Shown: positions 26,259-35,574 of the stretch, one piece after another | Numbering within the stretch: the first letter of the stretch is position 1 | Layout: each line of letters begins with the position of its first letter | Assembly: GCA_036524675.1 (NCBI GenBank) | Contig: DATDBU010000105.1 | Coordinates: 1-64,000, forward strand | Direction: 5' to 3' | Length of the DNA: 64,000 bases | Source: DATDAW01 sp036524675 | GTDB taxonomy: Bacteria; Verrucomicrobiota; Verrucomicrobiia; Chthoniobacterales; DASVRZ01 | Notes under the pieces: model-generated | The model's input: only the letters and a program-made list of their open reading frames with translations | Database searches by the model: none | What the model was told of the DNA's origin: nothing | Position numbers and translations under genes: made by a program

Positions 26259-26978
26259 ATGGAAGAACAAAAGACCAAACTAACTGTGAGTGGCCTCCAG
26301 GCGTCAATTGGTGGCAGTCGTATTCTTCGCGGTGTTAACTTTGAAGTGCCGCCCCATTCGGTATTCTGCCTGATGGGGCGTAACGGAGTAGGGAAGACAA
26401 GCACATTAAAAAGTATCGTCGGGCTTCTGAAGGCAGATACCGGTACGATCACGCTCGGCGACGATGAATTGGGCAAGCTTTCAACGGAGCGCAGGGCGAG
26501 GACGGGAGTCGGCTATGTCCCACAGGGGCGCGAGATTTTTCCCCATCTCACGGTTGAGGAAAATCTCGAGATCGGTATGGCCGCGCAAGGTTTGAGAGCT
26601 AACAAGAAAGCCAAGCTGGATCGTGTCTTTTCGCTGTTTCCGATTCTGAAAGAGTTCCTGCCGCGCAAAGGCGGGATGCTGTCCGGCGGTCAGCAGCAGC
26701 AACTGGCGATTGCCCGGGCACTATTAACGGAACCGAAGATTCTGCTTCTTGACGAGCCGACGGAAGGGATTCAACCGAACATTATTGAGCAGATCGGCGA
26801 CACGATCAAAATGCTCCGGTCCGAAGGGCAAATGAGCATCCTGCTCGTCGAGCAGTACCTGGATTTCTGCAAGGCGCTTGCCGACACGTTTGCCATCATG
26901 GATCGCGGCGCTGTCGTTGCCGCAGGCCCGGTCAGCGCCCTCACGGATGATGTCGTGAAAGCACATCTGACGGTTTAA
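26259..26978 (+). CDS. urtE: Urea ABC transporter ATP-binding protein UrtE
   Basis: 239 residues, LivF type. Walker A is GRNGVGKTSTLKS, the signature LSGGQQQQLAIARAL, Walker B ILLLDEPTEGIQPN, and the switch region LLVEQYLDFC. It is last gene of the urt run, 5 bp after urtD. No urease genes follow within the window, so imported urea must be handled by genes elsewhere. Confidence 0.95.
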   Translation: MEEQKTKLTVSGLQASIGGSRILRGVNFEVPPHSVFCLMGRNGVGKTSTLKSIVGLLKADTGTITLGDDELGKLSTERRARTGVGYVPQGREIFPHLTVEENLEIGMAAQGLRANKKAKLDRVFSLFPILKEFLPRKGGMLSGGQQQQLAIARALLTEPKILLLDEPTEGIQPNIIEQIGDTIKMLRSEGQMSILLVEQYLDFCKALADTFAIMDRGAVVAAGPVSALTDDVVKAHLTV

Positions 26979-27062
26979 ACGGCATTGGCGCAGTTGCTTA
27001 AGCAGCAGCAGCAGCCTGCCCGATAAACCGGCCAAATCGGGCCGACCGATAAAGGGCGCGGC

Positions 27063-28799
27063 TTGTGCGGGCTCATTGAAGCGATAAAATGGGTCGCGTC
27101 TGTGAAATTCTTCCCCGCCCTAATTGTATTTCTGCTTCGCCCGGGCATGACGCGGCGCAATATCCGGTTCCTTTTCTGGTTTACGGTGATTCTGGTGGCG
27201 CTGGTTGCCGTGTTCACCGTGCTTTTCCATATCATCATGGAACGGGAAGGGCAGCAGCATTCGTATTTAAGCGGCCTGTATTGGACCCTGGTGACGATGT
27301 CCACACTTGGTTTTGGTGATATCACCTTCAAGAGTGATGTGGGGCGATTCTTTTCGGTGATGGTTCTGATTACCGGCATGGTGTTTCTGCTCGTTTTGTT
27401 GCCATTTACATTCATCGAGTTTTTCTACTCGCCATTCGTCAAAGCGCAGCACGAGGCGCGGGCACCGCGGGCCGTCTCGAAACTCCTTAAGAATCACGTC
27501 ATCCTCACCCATTACGACGCTGTGAGCGCCGCATTCATCCGGCGGCTCGAGAAATACGGGTTCCCGTATGTGCTGGTGGTCAAAGACATCGCGCAAGCGC
27601 TGCTCTGGCACGATATGGGCTTGAATGTCGTCGTTGCCGATCTTGAGGATCCCGATGGATTTGTCCCGTGCGGTTTTGAACGCGCAGCGATGGTAGCGGC
27701 CACGGGCGACGACTTTGCCAACACCAGCATCGCCTTTACGGCGCGCCAGCTCTCTGCCGAATCTTTCATTGCCACCACCGCCAATTCCAAGGATTCCGTG
27801 GATGTGTTGGAGCTGGCGGGCAGTAATCACGTAATTCAACTAGGAGATATTCTCGGCGCAGCGCTGGCACGCCGGACCATAGCTACGGACGCACAAGCGC
27901 ATATCATTGGCAATTTCGGTACGCTTCGCATTGCGGAAGCCATGGTGGCAGGCACACCTCTGGTCGGGAAGAGCCTTGCTGGAAGCCGTTTGCGCGAACT
28001 TGTCGGCATCACCGTGGTCGGACTCTGGCAGCGGGGAAAATTTAACGCGCCATCACCCGGAACGATTCTAACGGCGGACGTCATGCTAGTGCTCGCGGGA
28101 AGCGAGAAACAAATCGCCGCTTACAACGGCTTGTTCTGTATCTATCATTTAACTCACGCTCCGGCAGTCATCATCGGCGCCGGCCGCGTCGGCCGTGCAA
28201 CCGCCCGTAATTTTGACGAGATGGAACTCGATTACCGGATCGTTGAGCAGGACGCTGTGCGTGTTAGGGATTCTGAAAAATACGTATATGGCAGCGCGGC
28301 CCATCTTGGCACTCTCGAACGGGCGGGCATTCGCGAGGCGCCTGCGGTGCTCATCACGACGCGACGGGATGATGTTAATATTTACCTCGCTATCTATTGC
28401 CGGAAATTGCGGCCAGACATTCAGATTGTTGCCAGGGCGAACACGGAGGCTAACGTCGCTCGATTGCATGCCGCCGGCGCGGATGTCGTTATGTCCTACG
28501 CATCAATGGGGTCCAATATCCTCTTCAACCTGCTTCGCCGCGAAAACACACTTCTCGTCGCTGAAGGCATCAACATTTTTCGGGTTCCAGTCCCGAAGGA
28601 TCTTGTCGGCAAATCCATCGCGCAATCATTGGTTCGCACGCAAACAGGGTGCAGCATCATCGCCCTGCAGGACGCCGGCCGGGAAATGATGAACCCCGAT
28701 CCTGGGACGATTCTCGAAGCGAGATATGAGATGATTGTCGTTGGCACACTCGTTGCCGAAACTACGTTCTTCGACCTGTATCCCACTGGAAAGGTATAG
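27063..28799 (+). CDS. Two-helix potassium channel fused to tandem RCK (TrkA) domains
   Basis: 578 residues from a TTG. GTG at 27102 or ATG at 27147 are alternative starts and no ribosome site settles it. Two transmembrane helices flank a pore helix with selectivity filter TLGFGD (TMSTLGFGDITF). Then come two RCK units, each a TrkA-N NAD-binding fold (HVILTHYDAVSAAFIRRLE; AVIIGAGRVGRATARNF) plus a TrkA-C domain. It is a ligand-gated K+ channel of the inner membrane. The first RCK lacks the glycine-rich dinucleotide motif present in the second (GAGRVG). It is unrelated in function to the urt genes before it as far as sequence shows. Confidence 0.88.
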   Translation: MCGLIEAIKWVASVKFFPALIVFLLRPGMTRRNIRFLFWFTVILVALVAVFTVLFHIIMEREGQQHSYLSGLYWTLVTMSTLGFGDITFKSDVGRFFSVMVLITGMVFLLVLLPFTFIEFFYSPFVKAQHEARAPRAVSKLLKNHVILTHYDAVSAAFIRRLEKYGFPYVLVVKDIAQALLWHDMGLNVVVADLEDPDGFVPCGFERAAMVAATGDDFANTSIAFTARQLSAESFIATTANSKDSVDVLELAGSNHVIQLGDILGAALARRTIATDAQAHIIGNFGTLRIAEAMVAGTPLVGKSLAGSRLRELVGITVVGLWQRGKFNAPSPGTILTADVMLVLAGSEKQIAAYNGLFCIYHLTHAPAVIIGAGRVGRATARNFDEMELDYRIVEQDAVRVRDSEKYVYGSAAHLGTLERAGIREAPAVLITTRRDDVNIYLAIYCRKLRPDIQIVARANTEANVARLHAAGADVVMSYASMGSNILFNLLRRENTLLVAEGINIFRVPVPKDLVGKSIAQSLVRTQTGCSIIALQDAGREMMNPDPGTILEARYEMIVVGTLVAETTFFDLYPTGKV

Positions 28800-29008
28800 A
28801 CCCAAAGGACCGATTTTCGCGCCGTCCAGCAGTGACGATTTAACGGCTCAGCGGCTCGATTTTTTGGGCGAATTTTAGGCGAAAAAATAGGGTTGACCGG
28901 GGGGTGGTAACGTCTTAAAGGTCTGGCGCTCTCCGACAGCTGCGCGACCGCCCATCGTACAGCTTAAATCCTCGGGCATCACCCTAAACCCAGTGAAACA
29001 CCACAAAC

Positions 29009-30160
29009 ATGGCTAAAGTAACGCTCAAGAACGTCTACAAGATCTATAAAGGCGACAAAGGTAAGGATGTAAAAGCGGTCCGCGACTTCAACCTCGAAAT
29101 TGCCGATCGCGAGTTCGTCGTTTTCGTCGGACCATCCGGTTGCGGCAAATCGACCACGCTGCGCATGATTGCAGGACTCGAAGAAATCTCCAAAGGCGAG
29201 GTTTATATCGATGACAGACTCGTCAACGACGTTCCTCCTAAAGACCGCGATATCGCGATGGTCTTCCAAAACTACGCGCTCTACCCGCATATGAGCGTTT
29301 ATGAAAACATGGCGTTCGGCCTCAAGTTGCGGAAATATCCCAAAGCCGAAATCGACAAGCGCGTCCGCGAAGCCGCCGCCGTCCTCGGCATTACGGAATA
29401 TCTCGACCGAAAGCCAAAGGCGCTTTCCGGCGGTCAACGCCAACGTGTCGCTGTCGGTCGCGCGATTGTTCGCCAGCCGAAAGTTTTCCTTTTCGACGAA
29501 CCCCTTTCCAACCTCGACGCTAAAATGCGCGTCCAGATGCGCACGGAAATCACAAAGCTGCACCAACGGCTGCAGGCAACGATGATTTACGTGACCCACG
29601 ACCAGATCGAAGCCATGACGATGGGCGATCGCATCGTCGTGATGGCCGCCATCGTAGACGAAGAATCGGGTGACAAAGAAGGTGTCGTCCAGCAAATCGA
29701 CGAACCCCTGAAAATTTATAACGAGCCAACCAACCTGTTCGTTGCGGGATTCCTTGGCAGCCCGCCCATGAATCTGATCCATGGCAAACTGAAAAGCGAT
29801 GGCGATTCTACGGTCGTTTTTGAGGAAAACAATGGGGGTGTGGTGAAGGTGAAATTTACCGATCGTCCGGGAGCCCGTGCGTTTGTGGGCAAGGAGGTCA
29901 TTCTGGGCATTCGTCCTGAAGACCTTGAGTTGGTCACGGGAAGCTTGCAACCGGGGCCAAACAGTTTCCAGGCGCTGGTGGATCTTATTGAGCCCATGGG
30001 CGCGGAAACGAACATCTATATGCAAACGGGCGCGCACACCGCGATCTGCCGCACGCAAGTGCAGCAGGATCACGAGGAAACGGGGCACCGTCTCTATTTC
30101 AATATTAACGCTGGCAAGGCGCACTTGTTCGACAAGGCCAGCGCGGACCGGATCGCCTAG
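29009..30160 (+). CDS. ugpC: Sugar ABC transporter ATPase (MalK/UgpC/MsmK type)
   Basis: 383 residues. Walker A is GPSGCGKSTTLRM, the signature LSGGQRQRVAVGRAIV, Walker B VFLFDEPLSNLDAKMR, and the switch YVTHDQIEAMT. C-terminal OB/TOBE regulatory domains (about 245-383) include GIRPEDLEL. About 10 extra residues (EESGDKEG) sit just after IVVMAAIVD, where close relatives are shorter. It stands alone with its own terminator. The sugar importer at 3.4-6.7 kb has no ATPase, and enzymes of this family often serve several importers, so it is a plausible partner (inference). Confidence 0.92.
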   Translation: MAKVTLKNVYKIYKGDKGKDVKAVRDFNLEIADREFVVFVGPSGCGKSTTLRMIAGLEEISKGEVYIDDRLVNDVPPKDRDIAMVFQNYALYPHMSVYENMAFGLKLRKYPKAEIDKRVREAAAVLGITEYLDRKPKALSGGQRQRVAVGRAIVRQPKVFLFDEPLSNLDAKMRVQMRTEITKLHQRLQATMIYVTHDQIEAMTMGDRIVVMAAIVDEESGDKEGVVQQIDEPLKIYNEPTNLFVAGFLGSPPMNLIHGKLKSDGDSTVVFEENNGGVVKVKFTDRPGARAFVGKEVILGIRPEDLELVTGSLQPGPNSFQALVDLIEPMGAETNIYMQTGAHTAICRTQVQQDHEETGHRLYFNINAGKAHLFDKASADRIA

Positions 30161-30189
30161 CGCTATTCGAGGGAGTTAAGAAATCAATC

Positions 30190-30236
30190 GCGGCGGCGAT
30201 GCTGATGTCTGTCAGCGTTGCCGCCGCTCTCATTTT
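30190..30236 (+). terminator. Terminator after ugpC
   Basis: GCGGCGGC (30190-30197) pairs with GCCGCCGC (30220-30227), with an inner GCTGA/TCAGC stem, followed by TCTCATTTT. It lies 30 bp past the ugpC stop. Confidence 0.65.
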
Positions 30237-30354
30237 GGTATCCTGCCAGTTGGCTTCACCTTTGACGTTCCTGGTGGATGGTATCCAACTGCATCACGAC
30301 GGACGATCGGCTGACGCTTGAAAATGGCACGGGCCGTGCCTATAAGAGTCGCCC

Positions 30355-31422
30355 ATGAAGAGTTTTATAGCGGTCGCTGTGGCAGTCGCGATCGGCCTGG
30401 GAATGTTTTACGTTCGGCGCGAGGCACCGGGTTCGAATGTCGCCCCGGGTTTGTTTGCCACCGTTACGCGTGAGACCATTTTCGAGAAAGTGGAGATGGC
30501 AGGCGAGGTCAAGCCGGAGGTGCTGATCGATGTAAAACCCGAAATCAGCGCCCGCATCTTAAGGATACACGTCAAAGAGGGAGACGTGGTTCAGGCGGGC
30601 GCGCCGATCGTGGATCTGGACAATACGGAGCTGCTTACGGAAAAATCGGCGGCCGAAACGGAGATTTCGATCGCTGAGCTCGGATTGGAGCAGGCTGAAC
30701 GGGTATTTAAACGTCAGCAGCGATTGCTGAATCGGGCAATCACCAGCACATCCGATTTTGAGGATGCGGAAACGGCAAGAGACGTGGCCAAACAAACACT
30801 TATGAAGGCACGTCAACAGCTCGACACGATAGAGAGCCGGATCGTCAAATCGAAAATCGTGGCGCCACTTACGGGAACGGTCCTGGCGCTCCCCGTCGTC
30901 CCAAATCAAGTCGTCGTAGAAGCGGCCAGCGTGAATTCCGGCACGTTGTTGATGAGCATGGCGGATCTGTCGAAGCTGATCATCGAATGCCATGTCAATC
31001 AGGTGGATGTAGCCCGGTTGCAGGTAGGAATGCCATTTGAGTTCAGGGTGGATTCCCTGGGGCAACTGGTTATGAAAGGAACCGTTCAGTCCATTGCGCC
31101 GATGGCCACTATTGTTAACAACATCAAAGGTTACACGATCGAATTGAAAATAGACAAACCCGATTCCCGGCTGCGACCCGGAATGACCGCTCAGGTGACG
31201 ATTCCGATCTCGGAGACGGCGGGAGTGGTGGCGGTTCCGGTTTCAGCGATCTTCGATGGAGTGGGTGACCAACACGTTGCTTATGTTAGCCGGAAGGGAA
31301 CAAAAATGGAGGAGCGAAAAATAGACGTTGGGGTTTCCGACGCACAGTTTGCGGAGATCCGGAGCGGATTGGAGATCGGTGAAACCGTCTCGCTAACAAA
31401 ACCCGGGAGTCCAGGTAGCTAG
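30355..31422 (+). CDS. HlyD/RND-type efflux periplasmic adaptor
   Basis: 355 residues with one N-terminal membrane anchor (about 2-18). The order is barrel-sandwich half (VKPEVLIDVKPEISARIL), lipoyl-type motif (VKEGDVVQAGAPIVDLD), a coiled-coil hairpin (about 95-165), second lipoyl half (IVAPLTGTVLALPV) and beta-barrel (LRPGMTAQVTIP). It bridges an inner-membrane exporter to an outer-membrane channel. Two MacB-like permease genes follow (14 bp, then an 8-bp overlap), so the three are one unit. No TolC-like gene is present. Confidence 0.9.
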   Translation: MKSFIAVAVAVAIGLGMFYVRREAPGSNVAPGLFATVTRETIFEKVEMAGEVKPEVLIDVKPEISARILRIHVKEGDVVQAGAPIVDLDNTELLTEKSAAETEISIAELGLEQAERVFKRQQRLLNRAITSTSDFEDAETARDVAKQTLMKARQQLDTIESRIVKSKIVAPLTGTVLALPVVPNQVVVEAASVNSGTLLMSMADLSKLIIECHVNQVDVARLQVGMPFEFRVDSLGQLVMKGTVQSIAPMATIVNNIKGYTIELKIDKPDSRLRPGMTAQVTIPISETAGVVAVPVSAIFDGVGDQHVAYVSRKGTKMEERKIDVGVSDAQFAEIRSGLEIGETVSLTKPGSPGS

Positions 31423-31436
31423 AGCGGCTTCAAGCT

Positions 31437-32720
31437 GTGGCTCAATCCCGCCAGACTGCATTCGGGCGTGCGCGACTCCAGATCGCGATTGCTCTCTCGC
31501 AGGGGTTGCGTGAGATGGCCGGCTACCGATTGAGATCGGCGATTGCCGTCCTTGCGATTGTGCTGGGAGTCGCCGCGGTCTTGACGACATTTGCGCTCAC
31601 GGAAGGTGTGGCTCGCAAAGAATGGCGAATGCTGCAGGACATCGGCGGTATCGAACGCTTTAGCATCGTTCCAGCCCCCGTGCCTGTCGAGCAGGAGGAG
31701 CTCGTCGATATTAGTCCTGGATTAACCAGTGCAGATGTAGAGGCGATCCGCCGTGAATGTCCCTCAGTGAGGTGGATCGTTCCAAGTCATCAGATCCGAC
31801 CCGGGCCGATCGTCGAATATGCTGAGGAACAGTCGTGGGAAGCGAGAATTTACGGTAGCGGCCCCGATTTATTCTACATTAATCGTTATGAGTTGGAACA
31901 CGGGAGGTTTTTGTCCGACCTGGACGTATCCAAAAAGAATCGGGTTTGTATTCTGGGCAGTGCGATTGCAAAACGGCTCGGATTGACGGGCAAGCGGGCC
32001 GTTAGGCAAAAGGTAATGCTAAACGGCGTGACGTTTCAGGTGGTCGGAGTTTTAAAACCTGCTTTGGAGTTTTGGAAAAACCGGGATGTAGTGATTCCGT
32101 ATCCCGCGATGCAGAGCATCTTTGAAGAAGGCCAGACCAACGAAGCCGGCGAACCCGCTCCCAATCGGCGAATTCGGGAGATCAAAGGTAGTGCAGTGAG
32201 CCCGGAAGCCGTGCAAGGAGCGATACGGCAGATGCAACTCGTTCTCAGCCGGGCACATCGGGGAGTCGAGGATTTCGGATTTAACACAGATCAGGATTGG
32301 GCGGACGCGATTGGCGGGCGAATTAGAGCCATCAAAATCAGCGGCCTTTTGATAGCAGGAGTCAGCCTTTTGGTAGGTGGAATTGGGGTGACCAACGTAA
32401 TGCTTGCGGCTATCAAACAGCGCGTTCGAGAAATCGGTGTGCGGAGGGCGATTGGCGCCCGGAGAGGCGATGTGTTTGTGCAGATTTTTCTGGAGACGAT
32501 GCTGCTTGCGGCCGGCGGGGGAATATTAGGCATCGCTGTCGGGTATGGACTTGTGTGGCTGCTGGGCGCGGTCACGGGAGGAGAAATTGCGCCTGTTATT
32601 CTCCCGGGCGCAGTTGGAATCAGTCTGGCGGCAGCTGCAGTGACAGGCATGTTTTCGGGCTGTTTTCCGGCGTGGAAAGGATCCCGGCTTTCGCCGATGG
32701 AGGCGCTTCACTATGAATAG
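31437..32720 (+). CDS. MacB/FtsX-type ABC transporter permease (no ATPase domain), first copy
   Basis: 427 residues with N-terminal transmembrane helix (LRSAIAVLAIVLGVAAVLTT), a large MacB-type periplasmic domain (about 65-290) and the C-terminal FtsX domain with three helices. The coupling motif is VREIGVRRAIGARRGDVFVQ. Full MacB proteins carry an N-terminal ATPase; this protein has none. Such permeases move lipoproteins, peptides or toxins, or transmit force across the periplasm. It is followed with an 8-bp overlap by a paralogue, suggesting a heterodimer. Confidence 0.88.
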   Translation: MAQSRQTAFGRARLQIAIALSQGLREMAGYRLRSAIAVLAIVLGVAAVLTTFALTEGVARKEWRMLQDIGGIERFSIVPAPVPVEQEELVDISPGLTSADVEAIRRECPSVRWIVPSHQIRPGPIVEYAEEQSWEARIYGSGPDLFYINRYELEHGRFLSDLDVSKKNRVCILGSAIAKRLGLTGKRAVRQKVMLNGVTFQVVGVLKPALEFWKNRDVVIPYPAMQSIFEEGQTNEAGEPAPNRRIREIKGSAVSPEAVQGAIRQMQLVLSRAHRGVEDFGFNTDQDWADAIGGRIRAIKISGLLIAGVSLLVGGIGVTNVMLAAIKQRVREIGVRRAIGARRGDVFVQIFLETMLLAAGGGILGIAVGYGLVWLLGAVTGGEIAPVILPGAVGISLAAAAVTGMFSGCFPAWKGSRLSPMEALHYE

Positions 32721-34065
32721 GACGGCACGCTGGTCAGTTGCGTTTCGCGAAGCACTTTCGGAGATTCGTGTGCACTGGCTGCGGAGTGTATTGACGATGG
32801 TCGGAGTCATTATGAGTGTTGCGGCATTGGTTAGCATGATCGCTCTGAGCGCAGGCATCATTCGGGGACTGCGTGAATTCAACAAACAGACGGGCGTAGC
32901 TACGAAAACAACCATTAGAAACGGGGATTCGTGGATGACAGGCACCGTTAAAGGACAATTTAGTCAGGGGCTCACATACGCGGACGCCGAAGTTGTCCGG
33001 AGAGGAGCGCCGATATTGACATGGGTTTCTCCGGTTATTGTTTACGATCAGGAACGCATCTATCGCGGAGGGCGGCAGGGAAACGCGAGGATGCTGGCCG
33101 GGACGCCCGCTGTAGCTATCATGGACCGGTATAGAGTGTTGGTTGGACGATTTTTGACCGAGATGGACCTGGATCGACGCGCCCGAGTGTGTGTCCTCGG
33201 TGCGGAAACTGCCTCGAAGCTTTTCGCAGATCCGTTAGCAGAGGCTGTGGGGGCTGATGTGATCATCCGGGGAATGAGCTTCCGTGTTGTCGGATTGCTG
33301 CCGAGATATTTGTCTGAAAGTGAGGAGAGGCGCCGCGCGCAGGGGCTGATAGCGTTACAAGACAAGCGCAGACGCGATAACCGGACGACGCGCGGAAAAT
33401 GGGATGCCTTTTCCTGGAAGAACTCTGTGGCCATCATCCCGATCACGACGGCGCTTGCCACGATCAACTCCACGAAAATTGGTCCGGATGGGAAGGATCT
33501 GGGGCCGGTGATTAACATCTCCGAAATGCAATGCGGTTTTGAGGATCCTGCGTTTATGCCGGTCGCTGCAGCCCAGATCCGCAGAGCCTTGTTGAAGGCG
33601 CGGAACGGAGTGGAAGATTTCGAGGTTAGCACTGCCGACTCGCGGGTCAGTGACACGGAACGGCAGATCCGATCCAACCGCGTTACGGGCTGGCTGATCG
33701 CTGGGATCAGCCTGATTGTTGGCGCGCTGGGTATCGTGAATATCATGCTGGCCAGCATCACGGATCGGATGCGAGAGATTGGTGTCCGCCGGGCGCTGGG
33801 TGCGTCTGAGATGGATATTTTTCGGCAGGTGCTGGTGGAGTCGGCCATTCTGTCAATAGCCGGCGGAATAGCCGGCGTCGTGGTGTCGCTGGTGTTGTTA
33901 CGGGGTCTGGAGATATTTTCGCCGCCCACGAACGCGCCGGTGATATCGTGGTGGACCGCAGTGGTCGGAGTGGCTGCTGCTTCGGCCGTTGGCGTTATAG
34001 CGGGCCTCTACCCTGCACTTAGGGCTTCGCGTCTGCGCCCGATCGAGGCATTGACAGCCGAGTAG
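32713..34065 (+). CDS. MacB/FtsX-type ABC transporter permease, second copy
   Basis: 450 residues with the same architecture as the gene before it: an N-terminal helix (LRSVLTMVGVIMSVAALVSM), a periplasmic MacB domain and three C-terminal helices with MREIGVRRALGASEMDIFRQ. It lacks an ATPase domain, and no separate MacB- or LolD-type ATPase gene lies within the window. The two permeases share order and motifs but are well diverged, so the duplication is old. The transported substrate cannot be told from sequence. Confidence 0.88.
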   Translation: MNRTARWSVAFREALSEIRVHWLRSVLTMVGVIMSVAALVSMIALSAGIIRGLREFNKQTGVATKTTIRNGDSWMTGTVKGQFSQGLTYADAEVVRRGAPILTWVSPVIVYDQERIYRGGRQGNARMLAGTPAVAIMDRYRVLVGRFLTEMDLDRRARVCVLGAETASKLFADPLAEAVGADVIIRGMSFRVVGLLPRYLSESEERRRAQGLIALQDKRRRDNRTTRGKWDAFSWKNSVAIIPITTALATINSTKIGPDGKDLGPVINISEMQCGFEDPAFMPVAAAQIRRALLKARNGVEDFEVSTADSRVSDTERQIRSNRVTGWLIAGISLIVGALGIVNIMLASITDRMREIGVRRALGASEMDIFRQVLVESAILSIAGGIAGVVVSLVLLRGLEIFSPPTNAPVISWWTAVVGVAAASAVGVIAGLYPALRASRLRPIEALTAE

Positions 34066-34148
34066 CAGATTTCGCGAATCGCACGTCGTTCCCTCGCGTT
34101 GCCAGCCTTTTGCATGCCGTAGCTAATCAAGCAATGGGGATCCGAGCT

Positions 34149-34379
34149 GGCGGCAATCCCAAGGGTCCTGGCGGCAATCCCAAGGATCCTGGCGGCAATC
34201 CCAAGGATCCTGGCGACGATCGCAAGGGTCCTGGCAACGATCGCAAGGGTCCTGGCGGCGATCCCAAGGGTCCTGGCGGCGATCCCAAGGGTCCTGGCGA
34301 CGATCCCAAGGGTCCTGGCGACGATCCCAAGGGTCCTGGCGACGATCACAAGGGTCCTAGCGATGATCGCAACGTGCAG
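34149..34379. repeat. 21-bp tandem repeat, 10 units plus one degenerate
   Basis: Units of GGCGGCAATCCCAAGGGTCC-T type start every 21 bp from 34149 to 34338, with one decayed unit at 34359-34379. Variable positions alternate GGC/GAC and CCC/CGC. Several reading frames on both strands stay open across it. On the plus strand a 92-codon frame (34110-34388) reads as GGNPKGP heptads (collagen-like in look only). There are no unique spacers, so this is not CRISPR. It lies between the permease operon and a sparse region. Confidence 0.85.
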
Positions 34380-34464
34380 CTCCGCTGATCCACGGATGCC
34401 TGCCGAGGGAGTAATTTTACTTTGGTAAACTAGTACCGAACACGGCGGTTTCGAGCGGAAAACC

Positions 34465-34520
34465 AAGGAGAGGCGGTTTCCAACCGCCTGAAAACGGGCG
34501 CTTGGAAAGCGCCCCTCCTT
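34465..34520. repeat. REP-like double-hairpin element 1
   Basis: The element begins AAGGAG and ends CTCCTT, enclosing two tight stem-loops: AGGCGGTT-TCC-AACCGCCT (34471-34489) and GGGCGCTT-GGA-AAGCGCCC (34496-34514). A relative in the opposite order lies at 36247-36315. The form suggests a REP/BIME family mobilised by a RAYT-type transposase elsewhere in the genome. The rest of 34380-34720 holds no gene. Confidence 0.65.
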
Positions 34521-34720
34521 GTAAAAAACGCCGCGACGACGATTTGCCAAAGTAAAAGTAATGGCCGCAAATTCGGGGACCATCACATCCATTTTCCCGC
34601 AAAGAAAAGAGGGGATGAAAACGCGCCGAAATAATGGCAGCCTTCATACTTTCACTGATGGTCCGGCGTCACCCACGGCCGCCCGTGGCGAGCGTCCTGG
34701 CCAGAGCGAAGCGACTGTAG

Positions 34721-35362
34721 TCAATGGTTTTCATCGGCATATTCTATTCGTTTCACAACCGGCGTCTTTGGGAGCGTGTAATCGATATAAAACCGATACC
34801 CTGCCATAAAATTCACGTCTTCTCCGGAGCCTTCGACTTGCGGGCTCATGATCGCACCTGCCCCGGAAGTGAATAGGAGTGTGTGATCGTCAATCCACGC
34901 CTCGGGATATTGAAACCATCGAGATCGGAATTCCTTGAAGCGAGGAACCAATCTCTTGATGATCTCAGTATCTTCAGGCAGTGGACACTGAACGAATGAA
35001 CGGGGTTCTGCGAGCGATCCTTCCAGACGATATACCGTCAGATGGGAGTAGTGTCGCTCTTGAAACTGAATGGCTACGGCATCGCCCGAACTGGACCACA
35101 ACACCATGGTATGGGTCCGTAGCGGCTGCATGTCCGATGATGGATCGGCGCCAAAATCGAATTCAGCCATTCGCTTCTTCGTCCGCGTGTCCTCGATCCA
35201 CATCTTAGGAAGCGAGTCCATTTCATAGCCTTTCTGGTCCTTGTCCGTGTTAATCATGATCACGAACTCTCCGCCAGGAGAAAGCGATCGAGGAACCTCG
35301 ATCTGTGCGTGAGAAGATGCGAGACACACGAGCAGCAGGAAGGGAGATAGATGCTTAATCAT
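34721..35362 (-). CDS. Exported hypothetical protein
   Basis: 213 residues with a clear signal peptide (MIKHLSPFLLLVCLASSHAQ). The mature part is soluble and beta-rich in look (SPGGEFVIMINTDKD, MVLWSSSGDAVAIQFQERHY, AWIDDHTLLFTSGAG). WSSSGDAVAI and the later blade-like pattern hint at a partial beta-propeller, but I recognise no family. It sits alone between repeat elements, with no operon partner. Confidence 0.6.
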   Translation of the reverse strand: MIKHLSPFLLLVCLASSHAQIEVPRSLSPGGEFVIMINTDKDQKGYEMDSLPKMWIEDTRTKKRMAEFDFGADPSSDMQPLRTHTMVLWSSSGDAVAIQFQERHYSHLTVYRLEGSLAEPRSFVQCPLPEDTEIIKRLVPRFKEFRSRWFQYPEAWIDDHTLLFTSGAGAIMSPQVEGSGEDVNFMAGYRFYIDYTLPKTPVVKRIEYADENH

Positions 35363-35574
35363 GATTGTCGAACGTCATCCGCGGACGCGCATGATAATGG
35401 GACAGGTGGTTGGGCACGAAGCGTTCTCATGGCGGCCAGCATGCATTCGACTTGATGTTTACTATCACATATCAATTGCTCTATCGAATTTACAGTAAGA
35501 TTCCGCGCCTTTGTGAGGTGTCATTCAGGGAATAGTGACGAGACTACCTGCTTGAGATCGGGGTGATTGACTTT

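Noticed and set aside
28979..30124. 381-codon minus-strand frame opposite the UgpC-type ATPase
   Set aside because: Antisense of a gene with full Walker and signature motifs.
34149..34379. CRISPR array
   Set aside because: Units are directly adjacent with no unique spacers and no cas genes; it is a plain 21-bp tandem repeat.
34008..34592. 194-codon minus-strand frame across the 21-bp repeat
   Set aside because: It is open only because the repeat unit is a multiple of three without stops, it overlaps the end of the permease gene, and it has no ribosome site.
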